Positions 1 to 9,213 of a stretch of 64,000 bases of DNA are shown piece by piece. The stretch lies in the NCBI RefSeq assembly GCF_021043605.1, contig NZ_JAJNFB010000001.1:1-64000 (forward strand), given 5' to 3'. The notes under the pieces are model-generated. The model had not been told where the DNA came from. It made no database searches and worked only from the letters and a program-made list of their open reading frames with translations. Source of the DNA: Borreliella americana. GTDB taxonomy: Bacteria; Spirochaetota; Spirochaetia; Borreliales; Borreliaceae. The position numbers and the translations under genes were made by a program. Position 1 is the stretch's first letter; every line of letters begins with the position of its first letter.

Positions 1-3
1 TCA

Positions 4-39
4 TCTCCACCTAAATTTCATAGAAATTATAGGTGGAGA
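4..39. terminator. Inverted repeat, possible terminator upstream of the aminopeptidase gene
   Basis: A 10-bp perfect stem (TCTCCACCTA at 4-13 against TAGGTGGAGA at 30-39) encloses an AT-rich 16-nt loop that can pair further. On the + strand it is followed by a T-rich stretch, so it may end a transcript entering from the left. The gene it would serve lies outside the window. Confidence 0.4.
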
Positions 40-92
40 ATTCTTTGTTATTTTAGTTAAAATGTTAAAATGAAACAGGAGGTCTTATTAAT

Positions 93-1469
93 ATGAAAAA
101 ACAAAATCCATGGATATATTTAAATGAAGAAGAAAAAAATCAAATTTTCAATTTTTCTGAAAGCTACAAAAAATTTATAAGTAAATTTAAAACAGAAAGA
201 GAAGTTTTAGCCTATGCCCTAGATAAAGCAAAAAAATTGGGATTTATTAACGCTGAAGAGAAAAAAAATTTAATGCCAGGCGATAAAATTTTTTATACCT
301 GTAGAGAAAAATCTGTTGCTTTTGCTATTATTGGCAAAAATCCTATTGAAGATGGAATGAATTTCATTGTTTCTCACACAGATTCACCAAGACTTGATGC
401 AAAACCCTCACCAATCTCTGAAGAAAATGAACTTACATTTATTAAAACCAACTATTATGGGGGAATAAAAAAGTATCAATGGTTATCTACACCCCTTTCA
501 ATAAGAGGTGTGGTATTTTTAAAAAATGGAGAGAAGGTTGAAATCAACATTGGAGATAATGAAAACGATCCTGTATTTGTAATTCCCGACATTTTGCCCC
601 ATCTTGATAGAAAAATACAAAGAAATAAAAAATCAGATGAAATTATTGAGGGAGAAAATCTAAAAATTTTAATTGGAAGCCTACCAATCGAAACAAAAGA
701 AAAAAATAAAGTTAAACTGGCAACTTTGCAACTAATAAAAGAAAAATACAAAATAGAAGAAGAGGATTTTGTATCATCAGAAATTGAAATAGTGCCTGCA
801 GGAACAGCAAAAGACGTTGGATTTGACAAAGCCTTAATTGGCGCTTACGGACAAGATGACAAAATATGCGTTTACACCTCACTAGAATCTATATTTGATC
901 TTGAAGAGACTCCAAACAAAACAGCTATTTGCTTTCTTGTAGATAAAGAAGAAATTGGTTCAACAGGTTCAACAGGACTAGACTCAAGATATCTTGAATA
1001 CTTTGTTTCTGACATGATCTTTAAAATTAAAAAATCAGAATACAATAATATTCACGTCCAAAAAGCTTTGTGGAATTCAAAAAGCATTTCTGCTGATGTT
1101 TGTGCAGCAATAAACCCACTATTTAGTTCAGTTCATGACGAACAAAATGCTCCCAAACTTGGCTATGGAATACCTATAATGAAATACACAGGGCACGGTG
1201 GAAAAAGTATGGCCAGCGACGCTGATGCTGAACTTGTTTCTTACATTAGACAATTATTAAATAAAAACAATATAGCCTGGCAAGTAGCAACACTTGGAAA
1301 AGTAGAAGAAGGAGGGGGAGGAACTGTTGCCAAATTCTTAGCTAGCTATGGAATAAGAACAATAGACATGGGCCCAGCTGTTATAAGTATGCATTCTCCA
1401 ATGGAAATAACTTCTAAATTTGATTTATACAATGCCTACTTAGCATATAAAGCTTTCTACAAGGAATAA
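93..1469 (+). CDS. M18-family zinc aminopeptidase (aspartyl aminopeptidase / aminopeptidase I)
   Basis: Cytosolic metallo-aminopeptidase that removes N-terminal residues, probably acidic ones, from peptides. The 458-residue length is typical of family M18. The expected metal and catalytic motifs are in order: VSHTDSPRLD with the first His, GQDDK, DKEEIGSTG with the paired Glu, and a C-terminal MHSPMEI His. A strong ribosome binding site (AGGAGGT) lies about 10 nt before the ATG. B31 annotation called this aminopeptidase I (yscI). In an organism that imports peptides and makes almost no amino acids, it probably helps recycle oligopeptides. It is followed after 7 nt by the EIIB-like gene, so the two are probably co-transcribed. 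Confidence 0.93.
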   Translation: MKKQNPWIYLNEEEKNQIFNFSESYKKFISKFKTEREVLAYALDKAKKLGFINAEEKKNLMPGDKIFYTCREKSVAFAIIGKNPIEDGMNFIVSHTDSPRLDAKPSPISEENELTFIKTNYYGGIKKYQWLSTPLSIRGVVFLKNGEKVEINIGDNENDPVFVIPDILPHLDRKIQRNKKSDEIIEGENLKILIGSLPIETKEKNKVKLATLQLIKEKYKIEEEDFVSSEIEIVPAGTAKDVGFDKALIGAYGQDDKICVYTSLESIFDLEETPNKTAICFLVDKEEIGSTGSTGLDSRYLEYFVSDMIFKIKKSEYNNIHVQKALWNSKSISADVCAAINPLFSSVHDEQNAPKLGYGIPIMKYTGHGGKSMASDADAELVSYIRQLLNKNNIAWQVATLGKVEEGGGGTVAKFLASYGIRTIDMGPAVISMHSPMEITSKFDLYNAYLAYKAFYKE

Positions 1470-1476
1470 AATTACT

Positions 1477-1758
1477 ATGGTAGTAGATTTAGAAAAAACA
1501 AATAAAATCAAAGTAGCTGAGCATATTATAGAGTGCTTTGGGGGAATTAAAAACATAAAAAACATAAACAAAGACCTAACACGAATAAAAATTCTAGTAG
1601 ACAGCAATTCTTTAGTCAAAAGAGACGATTTAACAAAAAATGACAACATAATAGGAACCATTAAATCTAATGAACTTACAGAAGTTGTTATGAATTTTGA
1701 AATAATCGAAGATGTTTATAATAAAATTTTATATATGATGAATGAGCAAAAACAATAA
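1477..1758 (+). CDS. Orphan PTS EIIB (glucose-type)-like protein lacking the phospho-cysteine
   Basis: A 93-residue soluble protein whose N-terminal half resembles the EIIB domain of glucose/sucrose-type phosphotransferase permeases: a GGIKNIKNINKDLTRIKI stretch matches the family pattern of GG.NI....CiTRLR. In active EIIB domains the Cys before the TRLR-like segment carries the phosphate. Here that position is Asp33 (codon 1573-1575) and the protein has no Cys nearby that could replace it. It stands alone, 7 nt after the aminopeptidase gene, without an EIIC or EIIA partner. It may be a regulatory or vestigial EIIB rather than a sugar transporter part. The domain match is by eye, so assignment is fairly but not fully secure. 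Confidence 0.7.
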   Translation: MVVDLEKTNKIKVAEHIIECFGGIKNIKNINKDLTRIKILVDSNSLVKRDDLTKNDNIIGTIKSNELTEVVMNFEIIEDVYNKILYMMNEQKQ

Positions 1759-1780
1759 AGCCCCTGAGAGGGGGCTTTAT
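1755..1780. terminator. Bidirectional rho-independent terminator
   Basis: GC-rich stem AAAGCCCC/GGGGCTTT (extended by flanking A-T pairs) with a 6-nt loop and T-rich flanks on both sides. It sits exactly between two convergent genes: it overlaps the stop of the EIIB-like gene on the + strand and ends 1 nt before the gpsA stop on the - strand, so it can serve both. Confidence 0.9.
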
Positions 1781-1781
1781 T

Positions 1782-2840
1782 TTATTGTCTAGCATCTTTC
1801 ATATACTCAATAACAGATTCAGGCGCCAACTCTTTATTCAAAATTTTATATATAATGCTTAACAAACTATTAGAATTTAGATCACGATTTAATTGTTTTA
1901 AAAGGGAAAAAATTGATTTAGCAGCCAAAACTCCCTCTGGTAAATATCCAATTTTTTCAATATTATTTATCAAATCATCTATGCTAAAAAAGCTTTCTAA
2001 AATGTTTTTGCTAACAATTTCATTTCCAAATCGTCTATTTCTTCCAAACATGCTTCTACAAGTAACATCTAAATCGCCAGAACCAGACAAAAATAAAAAC
2101 GTTTCAATATTTCTTCCCCCAAGTTCCATTGCAATATCTTTTATATTATTTAAGGATATTGAAAATAAAAATGATTCTGTATTATTTCCTATTAAATTGG
2201 GATAATTCAATTTATAAGCATCCAAAATTCCAAATGCAATTGCAAACACATTTTTTAAAGCTGCTGCTATTTGCACCCCAAAAACATCATTACTATAAAA
2301 TAAAGAAATTGGGGTTTTACTAAATAAATTAATAAATAAATATGCATTTTCTCTGTTATTGCTAGCCGCAACAAGCCCTGTTATCACACCAAGCCCAACT
2401 TCCTCAGCATGACTTGGCCCAACAATATAAGTAATTTCATCTTTATATCCCTTCATAACTCTCTCAGCAGCTTCAATAACTGTTTGAATTTTACCATCAA
2501 AAGTAATAAATCCTTTTGTAAGTATTGCTAGCTTTGGCTTTATCCCTAAAGAATGTAAAAATTGATCCAATTTTTTTAAAATGTCAACAGTAAAAGGAGA
2601 TGGTGTTGCAATGAAAATATAATCAGACATTGTTACAACTTCAAGCAAATCTGAACTTGCAACTAAATTTTTTGGCAATTTAATTTCCTTTAAATATTTA
2701 ACATTTACATTGTCATTATTAATACCATTCTTAACATCTTCTTCAAAGGCCCATAAAAAAATATTAAAATCAAATTTATCTGCTAAAGACTTTGCAATAG
2801 CTGTTCCCCAAGCACCTGCTCCTATTACTGATATTTTCAT
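1782..2840 (-). CDS. gpsA: NAD(P)-dependent glycerol-3-phosphate dehydrogenase GpsA
   Basis: Interconverts dihydroxyacetone phosphate and sn-glycerol 3-phosphate, connecting glycolysis/glycerol use to phospholipid and lipoprotein synthesis. The 352-residue protein opens with a Rossmann motif GAGAWGTAIA at residues 7-16, followed by the family signatures around TPSPF, GPSHAEEVGLG and the KNVFAIAFGI segment carrying the catalytic Lys. A GGAG-type binding site precedes the ATG. It is the last gene of the leftward gltX-glyS-tyrS-clpA-gpsA run, 17 nt after clpA, and ends at the bidirectional terminator. Published work on B. burgdorferi GpsA describes a role in redox balance and persistence (recalled, not derived here). 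Confidence 0.96.
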   Translation of the reverse strand: MKISVIGAGAWGTAIAKSLADKFDFNIFLWAFEEDVKNGINNDNVNVKYLKEIKLPKNLVASSDLLEVVTMSDYIFIATPSPFTVDILKKLDQFLHSLGIKPKLAILTKGFITFDGKIQTVIEAAERVMKGYKDEITYIVGPSHAEEVGLGVITGLVAASNNRENAYLFINLFSKTPISLFYSNDVFGVQIAAALKNVFAIAFGILDAYKLNYPNLIGNNTESFLFSISLNNIKDIAMELGGRNIETFLFLSGSGDLDVTCRSMFGRNRRFGNEIVSKNILESFFSIDDLINNIEKIGYLPEGVLAAKSIFSLLKQLNRDLNSNSLLSIIYKILNKELAPESVIEYMKDARQ

Positions 2841-2857
2841 AAATACTCCCTATAACC

Positions 2858-5149
2858 TTATAAAAACTCATATTTTATTGTTTCATCTAAATAGATTTTT
2901 ATTTTACCAGAATTTTCAATTTTCTTAAAAAGAATTTCATCTATTAAAAGCTTTCCCAATTCTTTGAATATAAATTTTCTAACACTTTTTAAGCTGTAAC
3001 CCTTACCATAGATCTTTTCTCGAATATAATCAACAACACTTTTTTCAAAAAAAAGATCAAATTTCCTATCTCTTAATATCCTTGCAAAACGATTAAGTTC
3101 ATTAAAAATGATTTTTTCAAAATCTAACTCATCAATAGATTTAAATACAAACACATGATCTATTAACTCTAAAAATTCATTAGGCAATCTCTTCTCTAAT
3201 ATAAAGTTAAAATCATTTTCCCCTGCCATTTTATTTTTAAAGCCAATACTATTAAGCTCCTTGACCTCAGCATTAATACTTATTACTATTAAACTTTCTG
3301 ATAAACTTACCTTTTTTCCAAGACCATCAAAAAGTTTACCTGTTTTAAACCCCTCTAAAAAAAAATCCAAAACCCTTTTATTACATTTATCAAAATCTGA
3401 TAAAAAAATAATAGAATTGGAAGATTTGTTCAAAAATTTAAAAAATCCAGTAGATTCATAATACCCCTCATTACTTAAAACAGGCCCAATCAATCTATCA
3501 AGAGAATTAAAATCACTATACACACCCATGTTAAGACTAAATTTCGGAATTTTAAACTCTTGTGATAAAATATCCGTCAATTTGCATTTTCCTGATCCAG
3601 AAGCACCAACAAAGGCAAATATGCCGATAGTACTTCTGTTAGCAAGTAAATTGAATTTTAATAATTTAATATTTAATATCAAATCAAATACCAAGTTATC
3701 GTGTATAATAAGTTCTTTTTTTATTCTATTTTCTAAATTAATCAACAATTCGCTATCATACTCTTCAAAATTAAAAATATTAGAACCAACAATGGATTTA
3801 ATCAGATCACAAACATCGTCTTTTGTTATGACCCTTTTTATGTTTTCAAGTCTAAATTTAGAGCCCAATTCATCTAAAATATCAAAAGCTTTGTCTGGAA
3901 GAAATCTATCTTTAATATATTTTTGAGACATGAGAATGCAAGCTTGTATTGCTTCGTCTGTATATTCCACATTATGATATCTCTCATAATCTTTTTTAAT
4001 TTCCTGCAAAATATTATAAGTGTCTTCAAAATTGGGCTCTTTGAGCTCTATGCTCTGAAACCTTCTCATTAAAGCCTTATCTTTTAAAAAAAATTTTCTA
4101 TATTCATATTCTGTAGTGGCCCCAATAAATTTAATTTTTCCCAAAGTGAGAATGGGCTTCAACAAATTGGAAATATCCATACTACCAAATGAAGTAGCTC
4201 CTGCCCCTACTATCATATGGATTTCGTCAATAAAAAGCACAACTTTTTTTCTTGAGTTTAAAAAATCCAAAACCCTATTCACTCTACTCTCAAGATCTCC
4301 CCTATATTTAGTACCTGAAACAAGCCTACCAATATCAAGAGAATAGATTTCATACCCTATTAAATCCTTTGGAACATTTTCTACTTTTATTTTATATGCA
4401 AGACCTTGGATTAATACTGTTTTCCCAACACCAGGTTCTCCAAATAAAATAGGATTACTTTTATGCTTTCTAAGTATCACCTGGATTAGTCGAGATAATT
4501 CTCGATTTCTACCAATTAAAGGATTATATTTTAAATCTAAAGCATCAATAACGTTTGTTAAAAAATTACCAATAGAATCTTTACCATCTAAGAAAATATT
4601 ATTTTGATCCAACTTATCACGCTTATCATCAAAAATATGAAAACCTCCTTTTATTTTTGGCGTATTATTATGAATATACTGTGCAATTAATTCACTGTCG
4701 CCTGAGGCAGATTTAGTATTTACAGCCAAATAATCATGAACTTCAATAAGTTTGTCAAAAATAGTCAAATTAAAACCTGAACTAAGAAGCGAATCTAAAA
4801 TACTATTTTTTCTTTTTTTGACAAGCACCCACAATAAATCTTTTTCTTGTATTTTATAGGGTTTTTTATAAAAAAAAAGAGCACTAATTATATCGTCATA
4901 CAAATAATCTATACTAGAAACATAGTCTGGAATATAATTGCTTCTTAAGGGAAGTTTACTAAAAAATTCTTTTAATTGTTTATTGAGTTTACAAAAGTCA
5001 ATTGCACACAAATTAAGCAGCTCTTTAACTTTATCGCTTTTAACAAGCCCATAAAAAATGTGCTCTTCTGTAAACACAAGATGCTTAGACTCCATGAAAA
5101 ACAAAAAAGTGTTGAAAAACAAACAATTTAAAGCTCTTCTATCATACAT
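2858..5149 (-). CDS. clpA: ClpA-type AAA+ unfoldase with a degenerate second ATPase domain
   Basis: Hsp100/Clp unfoldase expected to feed substrates to ClpP. An N-terminal domain (about residues 1-150) resembles the ClpA N domain. The first AAA+ module is intact: Walker A GEPGVGKT at 237-244, Walker B LFIDEIH, and paired Arg in ALMRRF. The second module is unusual: Walker A reads GASGSGKC (515-522, Cys for Thr), Walker B reads FLSDFDK with Ser584-Asp585 where DE is normal, and the Arg-finger segment FRNRLD is FLELID (Leu660, Leu662). A SIGFKNK segment may be the ClpP-docking IGF loop. The C-terminal GAR sensor-2 box reads GYS. No clear ribosome binding site precedes the ATG, which is 10 nt after tyrS, suggesting translational coupling. 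Length 763 residues is normal for ClpA. Confidence 0.9.
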   Translation of the reverse strand: MYDRRALNCLFFNTFLFFMESKHLVFTEEHIFYGLVKSDKVKELLNLCAIDFCKLNKQLKEFFSKLPLRSNYIPDYVSSIDYLYDDIISALFFYKKPYKIQEKDLLWVLVKKRKNSILDSLLSSGFNLTIFDKLIEVHDYLAVNTKSASGDSELIAQYIHNNTPKIKGGFHIFDDKRDKLDQNNIFLDGKDSIGNFLTNVIDALDLKYNPLIGRNRELSRLIQVILRKHKSNPILFGEPGVGKTVLIQGLAYKIKVENVPKDLIGYEIYSLDIGRLVSGTKYRGDLESRVNRVLDFLNSRKKVVLFIDEIHMIVGAGATSFGSMDISNLLKPILTLGKIKFIGATTEYEYRKFFLKDKALMRRFQSIELKEPNFEDTYNILQEIKKDYERYHNVEYTDEAIQACILMSQKYIKDRFLPDKAFDILDELGSKFRLENIKRVITKDDVCDLIKSIVGSNIFNFEEYDSELLINLENRIKKELIIHDNLVFDLILNIKLLKFNLLANRSTIGIFAFVGASGSGKCKLTDILSQEFKIPKFSLNMGVYSDFNSLDRLIGPVLSNEGYYESTGFFKFLNKSSNSIIFLSDFDKCNKRVLDFFLEGFKTGKLFDGLGKKVSLSESLIVISINAEVKELNSIGFKNKMAGENDFNFILEKRLPNEFLELIDHVFVFKSIDELDFEKIIFNELNRFARILRDRKFDLFFEKSVVDYIREKIYGKGYSLKSVRKFIFKELGKLLIDEILFKKIENSGKIKIYLDETIKYEFL

Positions 5150-5159
5150 TCAAAATCAA

Positions 5160-6377
5160 CTATAAAACAATTCGTAAAAATTTTTTTTTACCTAATCTTA
5201 ATTCAACTTCATTGTTATTAAAATCCTTTTTAGTAAGAAGGTGGCTCTGATTTTCTACCCTTTTGCCATTAATATAAACACCCCCAGAATTAATTAGTCT
5301 TCTACCTTCTGATTTGCTAGGCACAATTTTGGAATCTAGCATCAAATCAACTAACAACACCTCTTCTTCTGGATTAGAAAAGCCAAATTTAAAAAATGGA
5401 ATATTACTTCTATCTCCACTTCCCCTAAATGCAGCAAAAGATGCTTCTTGAACTTTCAAAGCTTTCGCTTCTCCGTGAACAATTTTAGTTATCTCAAAAG
5501 CTAAAATATCTTTAGCTTTATTTAAAGCATTTCCCTTAAAATTTGAAATTAATTCAATTTCATCTTTTTCTAAAAAGGTAAAAAGATATAAAAAAGCTTT
5601 CACATCAAAATCTGAAGTATTTCTAAAATACTGATAAAAATCATAAATACTATAAAGATTAGAATCAAGATAAACAGCACCTTTTTCTGATTTACCCATC
5701 TTTTTTCCATCACTTCTTGTAATTAGTGGAAACGTGAGCCCAAAAGTTTCCGATCCATTTTTTTTTCTAATTAGATCAACCCCTGAAATAATATTCCCCC
5801 ATTGATCATCACCACCAATTTGAAGTCTACAATTTTTAATTTTATTAAGCATATAATAATCATAAGACTGTAAAAGTTGATAATTAAACTCAATAAATGA
5901 AAGTCCAAAATCTAACCTTCTTTTATAAGTTTCAAAGCTTAACATACGATTAACAGAAAAATGCATGCCAATATCTCTTAAAAATTCAATATAATTGAGA
6001 TTATCTAACCAATTTGAATTATGAATAAAACATTCTGAAGCAAACTTGGTTATTCTTTGAAGTTGATTTTTTATCAACATGGCATTATTGCTAATCTCTT
6101 CTGAAGATAAAATTTTTCTCATCCCACTTTTTCCAGAAGGATCGCCTATTTTTGCCGTAGAATCTCCGATCAAAACAATTGGCATGTGACCATGTTGCCC
6201 AAGGTGCATCATTGCTAAAAAGGGAATCAAATGACCAATATGAAGAGAACTAGATGTTGCATCAACTCCTACATAAAAAACTATTTTTTCTCTATCCATT
6301 AAATCACTTAAAACTTCTAAAGATGTACATTGCTTTAAAAATCCACGTTCATATAAAAGACTTAATGCAAAATTCAT
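5160..6377 (-). CDS. tyrS: Tyrosyl-tRNA synthetase
   Basis: Class I enzyme charging tRNA-Tyr. The HIGH signature appears as HIGHLIPF near residue 47, the KMSKS loop as KMGKS in the middle of the protein, and a C-terminal S4-like RNA-binding domain (SEGRRLINSGGVYINGKRV) follows. The 405-residue length fits the bacterial TyrRS family. Its ATG overlaps the glyS stop by 4 nt (ATGA), which indicates translational coupling within the gltX-glyS-tyrS-clpA-gpsA operon. Confidence 0.97.
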   Translation of the reverse strand: MNFALSLLYERGFLKQCTSLEVLSDLMDREKIVFYVGVDATSSSLHIGHLIPFLAMMHLGQHGHMPIVLIGDSTAKIGDPSGKSGMRKILSSEEISNNAMLIKNQLQRITKFASECFIHNSNWLDNLNYIEFLRDIGMHFSVNRMLSFETYKRRLDFGLSFIEFNYQLLQSYDYYMLNKIKNCRLQIGGDDQWGNIISGVDLIRKKNGSETFGLTFPLITRSDGKKMGKSEKGAVYLDSNLYSIYDFYQYFRNTSDFDVKAFLYLFTFLEKDEIELISNFKGNALNKAKDILAFEITKIVHGEAKALKVQEASFAAFRGSGDRSNIPFFKFGFSNPEEEVLLVDLMLDSKIVPSKSEGRRLINSGGVYINGKRVENQSHLLTKKDFNNNEVELRLGKKKFLRIVL

Positions 6378-7711
6378 TTATTAAAATCCTCTTTATAATT
6401 TAAAATCTCTGTTTTAATGTATGAATATAAATCATTGATAAAAATTCTCTTCTGAGTCATACTATTTCTTTCCCTAACAGTAACTGTCTCATCTTCAATA
6501 GTATTGTAGTCTATCGTTACGCAATAAGGAGTCCCTATTTCGTCTTGGCGTCTATACCTTTTGCCTATTGTTCCACTATCATCATAAAATACATGAAAAT
6601 CATCGCAAAGCTCCATATAAATCCTTCTGGCAACCTCAATAAGCTCAACCTTTTTGACAAGAGGAAATATAGCAATCTTGTAAGGAGCCAACTTGGGGTG
6701 TAAGCGTAAAACAATACGCTTATCTCCATCTGAGAGCTCTTCTTCAGAATAAGCATCACACAGGGTCATTAAAACAGACCTTGTAAGACCAGCAGAAGTT
6801 TCAATAACATAAGGCACATATTTCTCTTTTGTTAACGAATCATGATACTCAAATATCTTGGGCTTATTAGAAAATTTAGCGTGCTGAGTTAAATCATAAT
6901 TGCCTCTATTGTGAATGCCTTCTACTTCCTGAAATCCAAACGGAAATTCATACTCAATATCAAATGCAGCTTTTGCATAATGAGCAAGCTGTGTTGAATC
7001 ATGAGCCTTAAATCTTAATTTATCAGGCCTGATTTTAAGAGTTTCTGTAAAAAAATTCATTCTATTTTGCTGCCAATAACAAAACCACTCGTCTATTTGT
7101 TTGGGATGAACAAAAAACTGCATTTCCATTTGCTCAAACTCACAAGTTCTAAATATAAAATTTTTAGTAACTATCTCATTTCTAAACGCTTTACCTACCT
7201 GAGCAATCCCGAAAGGGATCTTAAGCCTTGAAGAATCCAAAACATTTCTAAAATTAACAAAAATTCCTTGTGCGGTCTCAGGTCTTAAATAAACCTCACT
7301 AGAACTGTCCTCCACTACTCCAATATGGGTCTTAAACATCAAATTAAAACTTCTTGGAAAAGTAAAATTATTCCCAACTTTACAATTCGGACAATTTTTT
7401 GACAAATCAACAAAATCAGCTCTAAATCTACTTTTACAATCTTTGCAATCAACCATAGAATCCGAAAAACCATCAACGTGACCTGATGCTCTCCAAATTT
7501 CGGGGCGCATGAAAATAGCACTATCTAAACCCACAATATTTTCATGCAAGTACACCATGCTCTTCCACCACTCCTTCTTTATATTTTTTTTAAGCTCAAC
7601 TCCCAAAGGACCATAGTCCCAAGCTCCTGAAAGGCCTCCATAAACTTCTGAGGACTGGAATGCAAACCCTTTTCTTTTTGCAAGAGAAATAATATCTTCC
7701 ATTCTAACCAT
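6374..7711 (-). CDS. glyS: Glycyl-tRNA synthetase, homodimeric (alpha2) type
   Basis: Class II synthetase for tRNA-Gly. A single 445-residue chain with class II motifs (motif 2 around FRNEI/FRTCEFEQMEMQFF, motif 3 near SAGLTRSVLM) and a C-terminal anticodon-binding domain. This is the single-chain form shared with eukaryotes, archaea and some bacteria, not the two-subunit alpha2beta2 enzyme. Four cysteines in CKDCKSRF and CPNCKVG form a likely zinc knuckle near residues 95-120. It starts 17 nt after gltX and overlaps tyrS by 4 nt. A second in-frame Met at residue 4 is an alternative start. Confidence 0.96.
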   Translation of the reverse strand: MVRMEDIISLAKRKGFAFQSSEVYGGLSGAWDYGPLGVELKKNIKKEWWKSMVYLHENIVGLDSAIFMRPEIWRASGHVDGFSDSMVDCKDCKSRFRADFVDLSKNCPNCKVGNNFTFPRSFNLMFKTHIGVVEDSSSEVYLRPETAQGIFVNFRNVLDSSRLKIPFGIAQVGKAFRNEIVTKNFIFRTCEFEQMEMQFFVHPKQIDEWFCYWQQNRMNFFTETLKIRPDKLRFKAHDSTQLAHYAKAAFDIEYEFPFGFQEVEGIHNRGNYDLTQHAKFSNKPKIFEYHDSLTKEKYVPYVIETSAGLTRSVLMTLCDAYSEEELSDGDKRIVLRLHPKLAPYKIAIFPLVKKVELIEVARRIYMELCDDFHVFYDDSGTIGKRYRRQDEIGTPYCVTIDYNTIEDETVTVRERNSMTQKRIFINDLYSYIKTEILNYKEDFNK

Positions 7712-7728
7712 AAAAATATCCTTAATAG

Positions 7729-9201
7729 CTATTCATTTATTTTTAAAAATTCCTGTGCTAATTTTATTCTTTCAAAAACTTTAGACTTGCCTATCAATTT
7801 TAAAGAATCAAAAAGCGGTGGAGAGACTTTGCTGCCAAGCGCTGCAATTCTAACAGGAAGAAGAATTTCTCCCAATTTAAAACCATTACTCTTGGCAAAT
7901 TCATAAAAAATTTTATCATTTTCCTCTGATGATCTTTTTTCAAATCCTTCTAAAATAGGCTTTATTAATTCTAAAATAGAACAAACCTCTTTGGCTGTTT
8001 TTTTTCTGCTTAGAAACTCATCTAAATTCCAAGATTTAATATCCTCATAAAAAAATTTAGTCATATTTAAAGCATCGCTTAATTTTTTAATTCTACTCTT
8101 TATAAGAGAAATTAATAACTTTAATTGTTGATTCTCTTCTAAAGTGCTAGGCTTAGAAACATACCCTTTTTTTTGGAAAAAAGGGAGTAAAAGATTAAAC
8201 AAATCTTCATCTTTTTTTTCTCTAATATAGTAGCTATTGAAAAAATCTAACTTATGATAATCAAAAACAGCAGGAGATTTATTGATCTTTTCAATTGAAA
8301 AAAATTGCTCAAGATCATTTTTTGAAAAAAATTCTCTCTTATCATCGTAAGACCAACCAAGCAAAGTAACATAATTAATAATAGCTTCAGGAAGATATCC
8401 ATCTTCAATAAACTGTCTTAAAGCTGTTGAACCATGTCTTTTGCTTAATTTTTGACCATCATTTCCCATAACCATTGGAAGGTGGCAATAAATAGGAGGT
8501 TTCCATTTAAAAGCCTTATAAAGAAGCACATGCAATGGACCTGAAGAAACCCATTCTTGAGCCCTTAATACATGGGTAATTTTCATTAAATAATCATCAA
8601 CAACATTGGCAAGATGATAAGTCGGCAATCCATCTGACTTTAGAATTACAGGATCAGGACTAATGTCTTTATTTGACCATGTAATTTTTCCAAGCAAAAT
8701 ATCATCAAAGCTAGTATCTCCTTCTAAAGGAATTTTAAATCTGACAACGGGCTTGATTTTTTGAATTAGCGCATTTTCAACTTCCTCATTACTTAAATTC
8801 CTACAATGCCTATCATATCCAGGTGGCATCTTATTAATATTTTGAATTTTCTTAATCCTTTCAAGCCTTTCAGGACTACAATAACAATAATAAGCATGCC
8901 CAGATTCAATTAAATATTTAGCATACTGCTTATATATTGCACTTCTTTGAGACTGAACATACGGTGCATAATCACCTCCTACAACAGGGCCCTCATCAAA
9001 AGAAATACCAAGCCATTTAAGACTTAAATAAAGATCATTTTCAGCTTCTGAAGAATACCTGCTCTGATCTGTATCCTCAATCCTGAGCAAAAATTTACCT
9101 CCACAAGACTTTGCAAAAAAATAATTAAACAAAGCTGTTCTAATCCCACCAATATGTTGCAAGCCTGTTGGAGAAGGTGCATAACGAACCCTTATACTCA
9201 A
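7729..9201 (-). CDS. gltX: Glutamyl-tRNA synthetase
   Basis: Class I synthetase for tRNA-Glu. The N-terminus has [12 protein letters not shown], the family form of the HIGH motif, and KLSKRHG is the KMSKS loop. Length 490 is normal. The best start is TTG at 9201-9199, preceded at good spacing by AAAGGAG, and the protein begins at the conserved [12 protein letters not shown]. Lyme spirochaetes are thought to lack a separate GlnRS, so this enzyme may be non-discriminating and work with the GatCAB amidotransferase encoded elsewhere (family knowledge, not visible here). It is the first of the three clustered synthetase genes and begins 12 nt after the upstream membrane protein gene. Confidence 0.96.
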   Translation of the reverse strand: MSIRVRYAPSPTGLQHIGGIRTALFNYFFAKSCGGKFLLRIEDTDQSRYSSEAENDLYLSLKWLGISFDEGPVVGGDYAPYVQSQRSAIYKQYAKYLIESGHAYYCYCSPERLERIKKIQNINKMPPGYDRHCRNLSNEEVENALIQKIKPVVRFKIPLEGDTSFDDILLGKITWSNKDISPDPVILKSDGLPTYHLANVVDDYLMKITHVLRAQEWVSSGPLHVLLYKAFKWKPPIYCHLPMVMGNDGQKLSKRHGSTALRQFIEDGYLPEAIINYVTLLGWSYDDKREFFSKNDLEQFFSIEKINKSPAVFDYHKLDFFNSYYIREKKDEDLFNLLLPFFQKKGYVSKPSTLEENQQLKLLISLIKSRIKKLSDALNMTKFFYEDIKSWNLDEFLSRKKTAKEVCSILELIKPILEGFEKRSSEENDKIFYEFAKSNGFKLGEILLPVRIAALGSKVSPPLFDSLKLIGKSKVFERIKLAQEFLKINE

Positions 9202-9213
9202 AACAAAACTCCT

